DNA of 64,000 nucleotides from CAYNRA01 sp046293395 (GCA_046293395.1 JBKBOU010000004.1:1-64000), one strand, 5' to 3'. Positions 33,447-42,245 are shown, numbered from the stretch's first letter. Made by a program: numbers and translations. Notes: generated by a model not told the origin, from the letters alone.

Positions 33447-34591
33447 TTGTTTGTTTGTTTTAATTCTATTTCTTGACAAATTTCTGCAACTGTGTGAAGG
33501 GCTTCATTCGCAGCAGGTAAACCGCAATAAATCCCTGATTGCATCACTACTTCTTTGATTTCCGCTAACGTGACGCCATTGTGAAAAGCAGCGACCACGT
33601 GCATCCGAAACTCCGCTTTCCGGTTCAACGCAATCAACATAGCAAGGGTGATTAAACTTCGGTTGTGTTTAGATAAACCAGGTCTTGTCCAGATTTCTCC
33701 CCAAGCATATTTTGTGATAAATTCTTGAAAATCAGCATTTAATTCATTGATGTTCGCGTTCGCTCTATCGACGTGCGCATCCCCAAGTACGCTCCTCCGT
33801 ACGTGCATTCCACGAGCAAATGAACTTTCCCCGACAAGGAAATGAAGAAGTGTTTCAGCAAATTCTTCCGGAAGTTCCGTGGCAGATAGGTGACGTGCAG
33901 GCAGAATTACCTTTTCTGAACCTTGAATTTGTTCGTGTAGAAATTGTGCATGCTCGGGTGTCGTAACGGCATCTTCTTCTCCCGTAATGACAAGCGTTTT
34001 ACTTGTTATTTGATGAACTACTTCCCGAAAATCAGCATCCCGAATCGCCCCACAACATTTGGCGTATCCTTCGCGTTGGCTTCCCGAAAACATAGCTGAA
34101 TATCGTTCTATCCATACAGGATTATGTTGTATAAATGCAGGAGTAAACCAACGTTCCATGGTGTCTGACACAATGGATTCCATTCCCTTAGATAAAATGG
34201 TGTCGATTCGGCTATTCCATCTTTCTATATCTCCAATTTTTGCTGCTGAATTGCTTATTATCAATGAGTTGATTCTCGATGAATGATGAATTGCTAACCA
34301 TTGCCCAATAAGGCCACCCATGGATAACCCACAAAAATGCACTTTTTCTATACCCAAATCATCTAAAATAGATACTACATCCTGGCCCAAATCCGCCATA
34401 CTCCAGTTGGGTTTTTGCTGTCCGATATGTTTGTTTTGTCCATGTCCTCGTGTATCGTAATTAATGACCCGAAAATAGGGAAGGAGTAGAGGAACTACCT
34501 TCTCCCACATCTGAAATGTAGAACCCAATGAGTTGGAGAAAACGAGAACAGGACTATTGGGCGTGCCTTGAACGGTATAATTTGGTACCAT
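33443..34591 (-). CDS. 3-oxoadipate enol-lactonase / 4-carboxymuconolactone decarboxylase fusion (PcaL type)
   Basis: A 382-residue bifunctional protein. Residues 1 to about 250 are an alpha/beta hydrolase with nucleophile Ser in GLSMGG, acid in TGEEDAVTTPEH and His in ARHLSATELP, matching PcaD. Residues from about 260 form a carboxymuconolactone decarboxylase (RRSVLGDAHVDRANA, WTRPGLSKHNRSLITLAML, HNGVTLAEIKEVVMQSGIYCG), matching PcaC. The fusion catalyses two consecutive steps and is known as PcaL in some actinobacteria. Four-base overlap with pobA, three bases from pcaB. Confidence 0.92.
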   Translation of the reverse strand: MVPNYTVQGTPNSPVLVFSNSLGSTFQMWEKVVPLLLPYFRVINYDTRGHGQNKHIGQQKPNWSMADLGQDVVSILDDLGIEKVHFCGLSMGGLIGQWLAIHHSSRINSLIISNSAAKIGDIERWNSRIDTILSKGMESIVSDTMERWFTPAFIQHNPVWIERYSAMFSGSQREGYAKCCGAIRDADFREVVHQITSKTLVITGEEDAVTTPEHAQFLHEQIQGSEKVILPARHLSATELPEEFAETLLHFLVGESSFARGMHVRRSVLGDAHVDRANANINELNADFQEFITKYAWGEIWTRPGLSKHNRSLITLAMLIALNRKAEFRMHVVAAFHNGVTLAEIKEVVMQSGIYCGLPAANEALHTVAEICQEIELKQTNK

Positions 34592-34594
34592 AAT

Positions 34595-35911
34595 TTAGAG
34601 CTTTATTTTTTGATGAATGGTGTCAAGAATAGCTAGGCTGTTTCCAATCGAGGTTTCTGCCGAAAACACACTTTCCAAGTTTATTTGCTGACAAACATCT
34701 GTTTCCATTACCCATTCTTTCAAGTGTTTTTGTTGAGAAATGGCTTGTTTACAGGCTTTTTCTACCCATTCATGCGCCTGACTTTTGCCAAGTGTTTCGG
34801 CTAGTGCGAAGGTGAGGTTTTCAGCATAAATGAGTCCGTTTGTTTTTTCTAAATTGGCCTTCATCGCATGAGCATGAACTTCTAAGTTTTCGATTAGGTC
34901 AACTGTTTTTTCCAAGCTTCCACCTACCAGTCCCATGAGTGTTTGTAGGGTTTCCCATTCGGCGTGCCAGAGCCCAGCCGAGCGTTCGTGCTCCTGTAAA
35001 AGTGTGGAGTGCATGGTTGCTACAAGGTGTGGCACACGGGTTGCATTTGCCAAAATAGCGGCACATGTAACCGGATTACGTTTGTGCGGCATGGTGCTAG
35101 AGCCTCCTTTTCCTTCAGCAGCTCCCTCAAAGACTTCAGCAATTTCTGTTTGCATCAATAAACTGATGTCCTTCGCGATTTTGCCCAAGCTCCCGCTCAA
35201 AATTCCTAAAACGCTCGCCCATTCTACAAGGCCATCTCTTTGTGTTTGCCATGAAGCTCCCAATTCTAATTGTAGTTGCTCGGCAATATCTTCCTGAATA
35301 GCCACGGATAAAAATGAGTTTCCACTCCCAACTGCTCCACTCAATTGCAATGTCTGCCAACGACTTTTTCCTTGCTCTAACCTTTGTAAAGAACGCCATA
35401 AACCATCTGCCCAAAGCGCGACTTTCAGACCAAATGTGATAGGGCGTGCTTGTTGTAGCAAGGTTCTGCCTATCATCACCGTTGAGCGATGTGCCTTAGA
35501 AAGTGCCAAAAGTGCTGCCAATAATTTCTTTAATTGAGGAATCAGCCACGCACTATATACTTGTATTTGCAAAACAGTTGCTGTGTCCACGACATCCTGA
35601 CTCGTTGCGCCTAAATGCACATATTTAGCCGCTTCTGGTTGATTGTTTTTGACAATTCGGGTTAACTGTTTAACCAACGGAATAGCTGCATTCCCTCCCA
35701 GCCGAATGTCTGCACACAAGTTCTCTTGGTCAAGGTAATGCGCTTGACAGCAGGCGTTTATAAGTTCAGCCGCTGAGCCGGGAATGAGTTTCTGTCTTGC
35801 CTGTGCCTGTGCCAATGATGCCTCAAAACGCAACATTTGCTGCAGCCACTGTGCGTCTGAAAGAATTTCCTCGACAGCTTTTGAATAGAAAAGAGCGGAA
35901 TATAGCGCCAT
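34595..35911 (-). CDS. pcaB: 3-carboxy-cis,cis-muconate cycloisomerase
   Basis: A 438-residue fumarase/aspartase-superfamily protein with the signature GGSSTMPHKRNPVTCA and an early LGATSQDVVDTA segment, both as in PcaB. It lactonises 3-carboxy-cis,cis-muconate to 4-carboxymuconolactone. Adenylosuccinate lyase is the main look-alike, but the pca neighbours make PcaB clear. It sits between the dioxygenase genes and the PcaL-type fusion, with gaps of 9 and 3 bases. Confidence 0.92.
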   Translation of the reverse strand: MALYSALFYSKAVEEILSDAQWLQQMLRFEASLAQAQARQKLIPGSAAELINACCQAHYLDQENLCADIRLGGNAAIPLVKQLTRIVKNNQPEAAKYVHLGATSQDVVDTATVLQIQVYSAWLIPQLKKLLAALLALSKAHRSTVMIGRTLLQQARPITFGLKVALWADGLWRSLQRLEQGKSRWQTLQLSGAVGSGNSFLSVAIQEDIAEQLQLELGASWQTQRDGLVEWASVLGILSGSLGKIAKDISLLMQTEIAEVFEGAAEGKGGSSTMPHKRNPVTCAAILANATRVPHLVATMHSTLLQEHERSAGLWHAEWETLQTLMGLVGGSLEKTVDLIENLEVHAHAMKANLEKTNGLIYAENLTFALAETLGKSQAHEWVEKACKQAISQQKHLKEWVMETDVCQQINLESVFSAETSIGNSLAILDTIHQKIKL

Positions 35912-35920
35912 AATTAGTGG

Positions 35921-36439
35921 TTAAATAGCTAGGAAAATGGTTTCATTTGGCCCTTGCATCTGAATATCGAATCGGTATGTATTTGCTTCTTTTTGAGCCA
36001 AAAGGGTGTGGCGTCTATCTTCAGGAAGCTGTTGCCAAAGCGGGTCTTTTTCGTTTTGCTCGGTTTCATCAGCAAAATATATGCGCGTATAGGTATGTAA
36101 TAATAATCCACGCATAAATACGATGACTGTCAAGAAGGGAAGCTCGGCATCTTCGCCAGTAGGTTTTTGTACAATAAACTGGAACGAATGGTCTTTAGCT
36201 GTGCCTGTGCCGCACCGTCCCAAGGTTTGGGTATTTCCGTCCCAAAGCTCAATCAATGCATCGGGGACAACCTGTCCTTGTCCGTCAAATACACGTCCTA
36301 CGAGTGTAATGGCACGAGGGTTTTCAAGTGGATTTGTCAATTGGTTGGAGACAAAACTCTTGAAATCATATCGGTATTGTTCAGGTGTAAGTCCATACGC
36401 GAAATAAGGGCCGACCGTCTGTGAAGGTGTCTGTTTCAT
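35921..36439 (-). CDS. pcaG: Protocatechuate 3,4-dioxygenase alpha subunit
   Basis: A 172-residue protein starting MKQTPSQTVGPYFAYGLTP, the typical PcaG opening, with VVPDALIELWDGN and FLTVIVFMRGLLLHTYTRIYF. The alpha subunit shapes the active site but carries no iron ligands, and indeed the His-x-His motif of the beta subunit is replaced here. It forms the ring-cleaving oxygenase with PcaH, encoded 33 bp upstream. Confidence 0.92.
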   Translation of the reverse strand: MKQTPSQTVGPYFAYGLTPEQYRYDFKSFVSNQLTNPLENPRAITLVGRVFDGQGQVVPDALIELWDGNTQTLGRCGTGTAKDHSFQFIVQKPTGEDAELPFLTVIVFMRGLLLHTYTRIYFADETEQNEKDPLWQQLPEDRRHTLLAQKEANTYRFDIQMQGPNETIFLAI

Positions 36440-36472
36440 ACGTTTTTTGGTGCGATGATGGGATAAAGTCGA

Positions 36473-37180
36473 TTAGATTTTCTCAAATGGTGTTCGTTGA
36501 GGGCCACGCAAAACGATGTCAAAACGATACCCAAGTGCAAAGTTTGGCTCTGTCAATGCTAAGTCAAAGGTCGAAACCAAGAGGTCACGTCCTGCGGGTG
36601 GAACGCCCAAGAAAATTGGGTCATATTGCAAAAGTGGGTCGCCCGGAAAATACATTTGAGTGACTAACCGATTGGTAATATTGGCACCAAAAAGAGAAAA
36701 ATGGATGTGATTAGGTCGCCAGGCATTCGGGTGATTTCCCCAAGGATATGCGCCAGGTTTGATTGTATAAAAGACGTAATTGCCGTTGGCGTCTGTCAAA
36801 CACCGACCAGTACCCAAGAAATTTGGATCCAATGGGGCATCGTGTTGATCTACTTTATGTACATATCGTCCTGCTGCATTGGCTTGCCAAATTTCAACCA
36901 AAGTATGTGGAATAGGTTGGCCGTTTTCATTCATTACTTTTCCATGCACGACGATTCGCTCCCCCAAAGGTTGCCCGTTTTTCTGCGCATTTCTAGTCAA
37001 GTCATGGTCTAATTCACCCAAGTGAATATCTCCGAATACAGGCCCAGTAAGCTCTGAAAGCGACTGTTTAGTTGCCACCAATGGCTGAGTAGGCGACCGC
37101 AGAACAGTAGAAGTATAAGCAGGAGAGAGGTGTGGCGGGTGTACCTCCATATCCAGAGGTTGATAGAAAATGTCAGACAT
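36473..37180 (-). CDS. pcaH: Protocatechuate 3,4-dioxygenase beta subunit
   Basis: A 235-residue intradiol dioxygenase subunit with the four non-haem iron ligands visible: Tyr in AGRYVHK, Tyr in PGAYPW, and two His in WRPNHIHFSLFG. TLVEIWQANAAGRY and TGRCLTDANGNY are hallmark stretches. It cleaves protocatechuate to 3-carboxy-cis,cis-muconate. It is the first gene of the seven-gene operon pcaH-G-B-(DC)-pobA-(IJ)-F and is divergent from an AraC regulator. Confidence 0.94.
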   Translation of the reverse strand: MSDIFYQPLDMEVHPPHLSPAYTSTVLRSPTQPLVATKQSLSELTGPVFGDIHLGELDHDLTRNAQKNGQPLGERIVVHGKVMNENGQPIPHTLVEIWQANAAGRYVHKVDQHDAPLDPNFLGTGRCLTDANGNYVFYTIKPGAYPWGNHPNAWRPNHIHFSLFGANITNRLVTQMYFPGDPLLQYDPIFLGVPPAGRDLLVSTFDLALTEPNFALGYRFDIVLRGPQRTPFEKI

Positions 37181-37226
37181 ACGACCAAGTAGTTTAAGCG
37201 TTTTGAATGAAGTGTTTGTACCTCAA

Positions 37227-37234
37227 CAAAAGTA
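37227..37234 (-). promoter_or_regulatory. -7 element of the pca operon
   Basis: The minus strand reads TACTTTTG, a consensus -7 box, about 47 bp before the pcaH start. Confidence 0.6.
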
Positions 37235-37259
37235 GTCGTATAAGTCAATAAATTCTTGG

Positions 37260-37292
37260 ATTAATGAAAACAATATTTGTATTAATCAAACA
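37260..37292. promoter_or_regulatory. Direct repeat with 21-bp period, candidate AraC-type operator
   Basis: ATTAATGAAAAC at 37260-37271 and ATTAATCAAACA at 37281-37292 repeat at exactly 21 bp, the spacing of paired half-sites for AraC-family proteins. The proximal copy is centred about 35 bp upstream of the pcaH -7 element, where an activator would touch RNA polymerase. The divergent AraC gene starts at 37422. Confidence 0.5.
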
Positions 37293-37421
37293 TCATGATT
37301 TATTGATTATGAATAGTTGTCTTTTTATTTTGCTTATAATCAGGGATTTTTTGAATATATATTTGAATTAATGAAGTTGACTCGTATATTTAATCTATAA
37401 TTTACTTGTACATTCAGAACA

Positions 37422-38300
37422 ATGTCTTTAAAGAAAAACTTAATTAACTATCGAGGCCCTTACGGAGAAAATAAATTAATTTCTCCTGATTTTATACAGC
37501 ACGAAATCTTGGCTACACGAAGTAAAATGTATGATTGGGAGATCAAAGAGCACGTTCATGCCGACTTATATCAACTGTTTCTTATCCAAGACGGTACGGG
37601 TGAGTTGTATTCAAATCAACAAAAAATTCCTATTCAAGGCCCTTGTTTGATTACAATGCCGAGTAATACGCTCCATGGTTTTGTTTTCCATCCTGAAATC
37701 AATGGTGAAGTGCTCACTTTCTCGGATTCGTTTCTGGAAAATATATTCAAAAATACGCCTTCTGTTTTTTTAACGATCAATACATTTTTAGCATTGCCTT
37801 TCGCAAGTAACTCCTCAGATTGGGCGGTTATCAAGCAAACCAAAGAGGCGCTTGTACATGAAATTTACGAGGAAAGGCCTGACAAATCGTTGGCGTTGCA
37901 GGCGTTATTTCAGTGGCTTTTTATTCAGATTGGCAGACTCGCGCAGCAGGATTCTTCGACACAAGTGACCACAGACAACAGAACGTTGAAGTATTTCACG
38001 GATTTCCAAAAAAGTATCAAGCGTTCTTACCAAGAATCGAAATCTATTGATACGTATGCACGTGAGTTAACGATTACGAGCGTGCATCTGAATCGTATTT
38101 GTCAGGCGGTTGTTGGTCAGTCTGCTTTGCATGTGGTACACCAATACGTAATTCAACAAGCCAAAACGTATCTGCTGAGCACCAGTTATTCAATTTCCGA
38201 AATTGCCTATTTTTTGAATCTCAAAGATCCTGCTTATTTCACTCGTTTTTTTAAAAAATATACGGGAGTTACACCGAGTGAATTTCGAAAAAACGAGTAA
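37422..38300 (+). CDS. AraC-family regulator, probable activator of the pca/pob operon
   Basis: A 292-residue protein with an N-terminal cupin sensor (HVHADLYQLFLIQDGTGELYS, TMPSNTLHGFVFHPEINGEVLTFSDSF) and C-terminal AraC helices ending AYFLNLKDPAYFTRFFKKYTGVTPSEFRK. This layout matches PobC/PobR-type AraC regulators that respond to 4-hydroxybenzoate. It is divergent from pcaH with a 241-bp shared region holding a 21-bp direct repeat. The ligand assignment is inferred from the neighbours. Confidence 0.85.
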   Translation: MSLKKNLINYRGPYGENKLISPDFIQHEILATRSKMYDWEIKEHVHADLYQLFLIQDGTGELYSNQQKIPIQGPCLITMPSNTLHGFVFHPEINGEVLTFSDSFLENIFKNTPSVFLTINTFLALPFASNSSDWAVIKQTKEALVHEIYEERPDKSLALQALFQWLFIQIGRLAQQDSSTQVTTDNRTLKYFTDFQKSIKRSYQESKSIDTYARELTITSVHLNRICQAVVGQSALHVVHQYVIQQAKTYLLSTSYSISEIAYFLNLKDPAYFTRFFKKYTGVTPSEFRKNE

Positions 38301-38423
38301 AAGTGTAATGAATCCGTAATTTTTCTTTATTTAGCTGCGTTCAACACAGGGATAGATTGCTGTTCCGCTTTGCTACACGTGTTTAGGTCTGGTAGCTAAC
38401 GCTTTTTTGACCACGAGTAGATT

Positions 38424-38818
38424 TTATTGATTTTGAGTTGTCCAGTCTTCTAAAATTATGCCTTTGATTCGTTGAAAATGTCCCGTGTTGTTTGTAACTA
38501 TTACCAAATTACTGATTATGGAAGTTACGCCTATCAAAAGGTCGAAATCGTCAATACGTGTTCCTGCTTTGCGAAGTCTTGTTTTTCTGGGGCATAGAGG
38601 TCTAATGCTCCAAAAATGGGTAAAATCTGTACGCCTGTTAGAAAATTGTTTAACGCCTTTCTGTTTTTGTCGGGGTGTTCGCTGTTTTCTACGCCAAATA
38701 TCAGTTCTGTTAAGGTTATTTCTGAAATAAAACAGTCGTCTGTCGTTAAATCTTCAAAATGTTTTTCAAGGTCAAACATGCCTTTCATGTAGAAAATAGC
38801 CATGTTGGTATCTATCAA
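38424..38818 (-). pseudogene. Frameshifted VapC-type PIN-domain toxin
   Basis: The first frame gives a PIN start (LIDTNMAIFYMKG, ISEITLTELIFGVENS) up to about base 38587. The second frame continues with LRKAGTRIDDFDLLIGVTSI, LVIVTNNTGHFQRIKG and ends at 38424. Both halves match one VapC-like protein, so one base is missing near the T5 tract at 38582-38586. The only start in frame is a TTG at 38818, and one base too many in the T6 tract at 38823-38828 may have broken the original start. The acidic residues of the PIN site are present in both parts. Confidence 0.75.
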
Positions 38819-38827
38819 ATACTTTTT

Positions 38828-39000
38828 TCAAAATGATTCTACTTGACGGTTTAAAACTCGGCTTTCTCGAATTTCTTCAGCTGATTTTGAAGACTCAAAT
38901 GCCCCAAAAGCGTTTTTGAAAGACGATTTTTTAGGTTTTAAATCTGATTTTACCGATGCCGTCAGTTTGGCTATCAAATCTAATTTATTGGCAAGGCTCT
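38828..39000 (-). pseudogene. VapB-like antitoxin remnant
   Basis: A minus-strand frame of about 57 codons encodes ANKLDLIAKLTASVKSDLK and ends SRVLNRQVESF, typical of Bacteroidota antitoxin tails. Its stop directly precedes the VapC remnant. Upstream the frame is closed by a stop at 39001-39003 before any good start codon, so the 5' end appears lost or mutated. Confidence 0.5.
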
Positions 39001-39049
39001 AATAAACCAAAATATCCCTCTACTATTTTTGAATTGAATGCTGTTGTAT

Positions 39050-39450
39050 TCATGTCTCACCTAAAAAATCTGAAATTGTTAAGATATTGGTTTTACCAAA
39101 CTTGCCTAATGTCAATAAGTCGTTGTCGCCTGAAAGTAAAATGTTGGCTTTCCCATCTTTGGCGAGTGCCAGTAAAAAGTTATCTTTGGAGTCTCTACAA
39201 ATATCCACAACACTTTTTACCTCCACAAAAATCGCATATTCTTCAATCGTTTCAAGCAAAGTTTCGATGTCTCCTGTAGGAAAAAACGCCTAAATTTAGG
39301 GCGTTTGGCAACCTCCAAAAATTCATCTAACAGTTCTTGACTAAAAATCAAAATGGCTTTTTTCCCAAAAAGAATTTCATCAAGTTTAGAATAATCTTTT
39401 GTGATTAAGAAACTAATCCACAAATTGGTGTCAATGATTATTCTTTTCAT
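39050..39450 (-). pseudogene. Frameshifted PIN-family toxin (COG1569-like)
   Basis: The first frame starts MKRIIIDTNLWISFLITKDYSKLDEILF and runs to KRPKFRRFF. The correct continuation (TGDIETLLETIEEYAIFVEVKSVVDICRDSKDNFLLALA...SGDNDLLTL) lies in another frame. The switch falls at a T6 tract on the coding strand (39281-39286), where one extra T would restore a single protein of about 130 residues. All expected acidic residues are present. It overlaps the antitoxin gene by 20 bases. Confidence 0.78.
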
Positions 39451-39718
39451 AACGTTTGGTTCTGACGGTTTCTACTTCTCTCGTAATTTCTTCGAGTGTA
39501 GGGGCAGATGCCGCTTTTGAACGCATTTTTTTTAAAACACTCGCAAAGCCAGTTGATGGTTTGTCTTTAATGGCTATCAAATTCAAATCTGCCAAGTCTT
39601 TTAATAGCTGTGCCGCCTTGGGGTTTAATATTTCTACGCTGATTATTTCCATGTCTCTATCTTTTATATAATCTTTAACTTTGTTGAAAATGACCTTTTT
39701 GTACTGTAACTTCACCAT
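39431..39718 (-). CDS. Antitoxin of the PIN-type toxin-antitoxin pair
   Basis: A protein of 95 residues from the ATG at 39718, or 73 from the ATG at 39652. The core MEIISVEILNPKAAQLLKDLADLNLI and the end PTLEEITREVETVRTKRYEKNN match small Bacteroidota antitoxins paired with PIN toxins. A -7 box (minus strand TATATTTG, 39746-39753) supports a transcript start near 39738, which excludes an ATG at 39748. The partner toxin is frameshifted, so the antitoxin may be an orphan. Confidence 0.7.
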   Translation of the reverse strand: MVKLQYKKVIFNKVKDYIKDRDMEIISVEILNPKAAQLLKDLADLNLIAIKDKPSTGFASVLKKMRSKAASAPTLEEITREVETVRTKRYEKNNH

Positions 39719-39975
39719 TATCAGCACCTTGACCAACATGTATGACAAATATAGTAAAAAATATTTTTATACGTTTCCTAATTGCCTACTAATCAAATCT
39801 TTAAAACTCAGTCATATATCTTCACAAAGACCAGAAAGAGAATAGGAACTTTGTTTTTCCAACTAAGTGACGAGTTCTTGACTTTGAAGAAACGATACAA
39901 CTTTTGAAGGATTTAAAACGCGAATTTAAGCTTAAATAACAGTACGAACGCGCATTCAATTTATCAACAGGTTTA

Positions 39976-41094
39976 TTATTTATTTACAAACTGCTCAGCT
40001 AATGCTTTTCTAGCGGCTAGATGGTCTGCCGGTTTATTCAAGGAATCTACCGCAATAAGCTGGTCGTTCTTGTAATAATAGACAGAAAATTTGGGAGCTT
40101 CACCCTTTATCTCGTAGCGGTCATATTCTGTATTGATACCCGCCATTTGTAGCTTTAAATCAAATTGATTCGTCCAAAACCAAGGAACTGCTTGGTATAT
40201 TTGCGGACGACCCACGATGTGTAAAACAGCTGTTTTTGCTTGGTCATTGGCATTTTGAACAGATTCTAGCCGGATATTCTTGCCTGCAAACGGATTGAAA
40301 TGAAGCGCACAGTCACCAATCGCATAAATTGATGGATGTGATGTTTGTTGAAAAACGTTGACTTCGATTCCGTTCGAGCAAGTAAGTCCTGCCTCTTCTG
40401 CCAATTCTTGATTTGGTAAGACGCCAATCCCGACAACAATCAAATCACTTTCTTTTAAATCTTCGTACGTTGCCTGTGTTTGGAGACGAACATCCACGCC
40501 TTTCTCTAGGTGTTTTTCAAGAAAAATAGAAGATAAAACGGGTGGAAGAACACGTTGCATCAATCGTTCTCCTGCTTCAAAAACGGTTACTTGCTTGCCC
40601 ATTTCAATCGCTGCGGCGGCGGTTTCAAGACCAATAAACCCGCCACCAATGACCGCAATGTTTTGAGCCGTTTCCAGTTTTTGACGAATGGACTGCGCAT
40701 CCTGCAAAGTCCGAAGTGTGAAAACCGTATCGGAAAACTCAGAGAGTGGCAATGTTCTGTTTCGTGCGCCAGTCGCCAAAATCAAGTGACTGAACGCCCA
40801 AGTTTGCCCCAACTGGTTTTGTATTGTTTGTTCGTTTGTATCAATGTGAACAATGATTTGACCAAGTTCAAGTCGGATTTTTTGTTCCTCAAAATAGGCG
40901 GCATTCCGAAAAAGAAGATTTTCTGTTGTTTGTTTTCCTACCAAAAAACCTTTTGAAAGTGGAGGTTTTTGGTAGGGAAGAACAGTTTCATCAGAGAAAA
41001 GGGTGATTTCTCCGTCAAATCCTTCTTCTCGGAGTAGCGTAGCGGCTTGGATGCCCGCGTGGCCTGCGCCAATGATGAGGCAATGCTTTTTCAT
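39976..41094 (-). CDS. Ferredoxin reductase for the P450 system (CreE / putidaredoxin reductase-like)
   Basis: A 372-residue FAD/NAD(P) oxidoreductase with CLIIGAGHAGIQAATLLREEG, the PYQKPPLSKGFL segment characteristic of rhodocoxin and putidaredoxin reductases, the NAD motif IAVIGGGFIGLETAAAA, and YAIGDCALHFNP. It transfers electrons from NAD(P)H to the adjacent [2Fe-2S] ferredoxin and on to the P450. It is the last gene of the nine-gene minus-strand operon and is shorter than typical reductases of about 400 residues, mainly at the C-terminus. Confidence 0.9.
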   Translation of the reverse strand: MKKHCLIIGAGHAGIQAATLLREEGFDGEITLFSDETVLPYQKPPLSKGFLVGKQTTENLLFRNAAYFEEQKIRLELGQIIVHIDTNEQTIQNQLGQTWAFSHLILATGARNRTLPLSEFSDTVFTLRTLQDAQSIRQKLETAQNIAVIGGGFIGLETAAAAIEMGKQVTVFEAGERLMQRVLPPVLSSIFLEKHLEKGVDVRLQTQATYEDLKESDLIVVGIGVLPNQELAEEAGLTCSNGIEVNVFQQTSHPSIYAIGDCALHFNPFAGKNIRLESVQNANDQAKTAVLHIVGRPQIYQAVPWFWTNQFDLKLQMAGINTEYDRYEIKGEAPKFSVYYYKNDQLIAVDSLNKPADHLAARKALAEQFVNK

Positions 41095-41139
41095 CGTTCG
41101 TCAAAAATTAAAATATACATCAATAAAGAAGTAAGGAAA

Positions 41140-41457
41140 TTACTGCTGTGCGGGTACTCGAACGATGAGACCGTCCATGTCTTTGGTAACACGCACTTGG
41201 CAACCTAGGCGACTCGTTGATTTTCTTTCCGCTGAAGCGGCTTCGAGCATTTCGTCCTCTTCTTCTTCCATTTCTGGTAGCAAAGACGCAAAAGATTCGT
41301 CGATATAACAATGGCAAGTTGCACACATGCAAGAGCCGCCGCATTCAGCGATGATACCTTGCACGCCATTCTGGATAGCGCCTTCCATCAAGGTTGCGCC
41401 CATGGGTAAATCAACTGTTTTTTCTGTTCCGTTTGGTTCGATGTACGTAATGTTCAT
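41140..41457 (-). CDS. [2Fe-2S] ferredoxin, putidaredoxin type (CreF-like)
   Basis: A 105-residue ferredoxin with cluster ligands Cys39, Cys45, Cys48 and Cys86 in the pattern C-x5-C-x2-C-x37-C, the spacing of putidaredoxin and adrenodoxin. The acidic stretch PEMEEEEDEMLE lies where partner-binding residues are expected. It would shuttle electrons between the reductase gene product (45 bp downstream) and the P450. Family members also serve Fe-S assembly, but the context points to the P450. Confidence 0.92.
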   Translation of the reverse strand: MNITYIEPNGTEKTVDLPMGATLMEGAIQNGVQGIIAECGGSCMCATCHCYIDESFASLLPEMEEEEDEMLEAASAERKSTSRLGCQVRVTKDMDGLIVRVPAQQ

Positions 41458-41482
41458 AAGGATTTTCGTAAATTAAAATGGA

Positions 41483-42223
41483 TTAAATAAATTGTTTGCC
41501 GCCGTCAACGACAATCGTTTGCCCCGTAACAAATCGGGACGCGGATGAGGCCAAATACAAGGCCGTTCCGACGATATCTTCGGCGGTTGATGAACGTTTG
41601 ATAGCTCCCCGTTGCACACCATATTCGCTGGCGTTTTCAATCAAGTTTAAACTAGCGTCTGTCAAGGTAAATCCAGGCGCAATCGCATTAACCGTGATTT
41701 GCGCATCTCCTAATTCCTTTGCCATCGTTCGTGTTAGACCAATGACTCCACCTTTAGACGCCACATAATGAGACCATTGCGGAGAGCCACTCATGAATGT
41801 AGCCGAGGAAATATGAATGATGCTTCCTCCGTTGCCCGCTTTCATCATGTATTTTGCGACACTCTTCGTTGCCAACCAAACGCCCTTTAAATTGACATTC
41901 ATGACCAAGTCCCACTCTTTTTCTGTTATTTCATAAAAAGGTTTTCGTTGGATAGTAGCATAAATAGCCGCGTTGTTGATGAGTACGTCAATTTGTCCAA
42001 ATTGTTCAATAACAGCCGCTGCCATCGCCTTGGTTGACTCTTCTTGCGTGACATCTACTTGAAGCGCAATGGCTTTATCACCAATGAGTTGTACTGTTTC
42101 TTGTGCGCCTGCAAGGTTTAGGTCACAGACTGCAACGCGTGCCCCTTCGCGGGCGAATGCCTGAGCAAATGCGCGACCAAGACCACCCGCAGCGCCTGTA
42201 ATTACGACAACTTTATCTTTCAT
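41483..42223 (-). CDS. SDR-family alcohol dehydrogenase (probable 4-hydroxybenzyl alcohol dehydrogenase)
   Basis: A 246-residue classical short-chain dehydrogenase: TGAAGGLGRAFA for cofactor binding, NNAAIYA, Ser in IIHISSATF, and YVASKGG with the catalytic Tyr and Lys. DLN after the second strand suggests NAD(H). In the proposed pathway it oxidises the benzylic alcohol released after dephosphorylation to the aldehyde. Note that C. glutamicum CreG is assigned the same step; I cannot tell from memory whether it belongs to this exact family. Confidence 0.8.
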   Translation of the reverse strand: MKDKVVVITGAAGGLGRAFAQAFAREGARVAVCDLNLAGAQETVQLIGDKAIALQVDVTQEESTKAMAAAVIEQFGQIDVLINNAAIYATIQRKPFYEITEKEWDLVMNVNLKGVWLATKSVAKYMMKAGNGGSIIHISSATFMSGSPQWSHYVASKGGVIGLTRTMAKELGDAQITVNAIAPGFTLTDASLNLIENASEYGVQRGAIKRSSTAEDIVGTALYLASSASRFVTGQTIVVDGGKQFI

Positions 42224-42245
42224 ATTTGTAAATTCTAAAGCCTAT

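Noticed and set aside
38330..38410. Imperfect repeat GCTGCGTTCAAC ... GCTAACGC resembling an integron attC site
   Set aside because: The ends do not satisfy the RYYYAAC / GTTRRRY pair on either strand, and no integrase or cassette is near.
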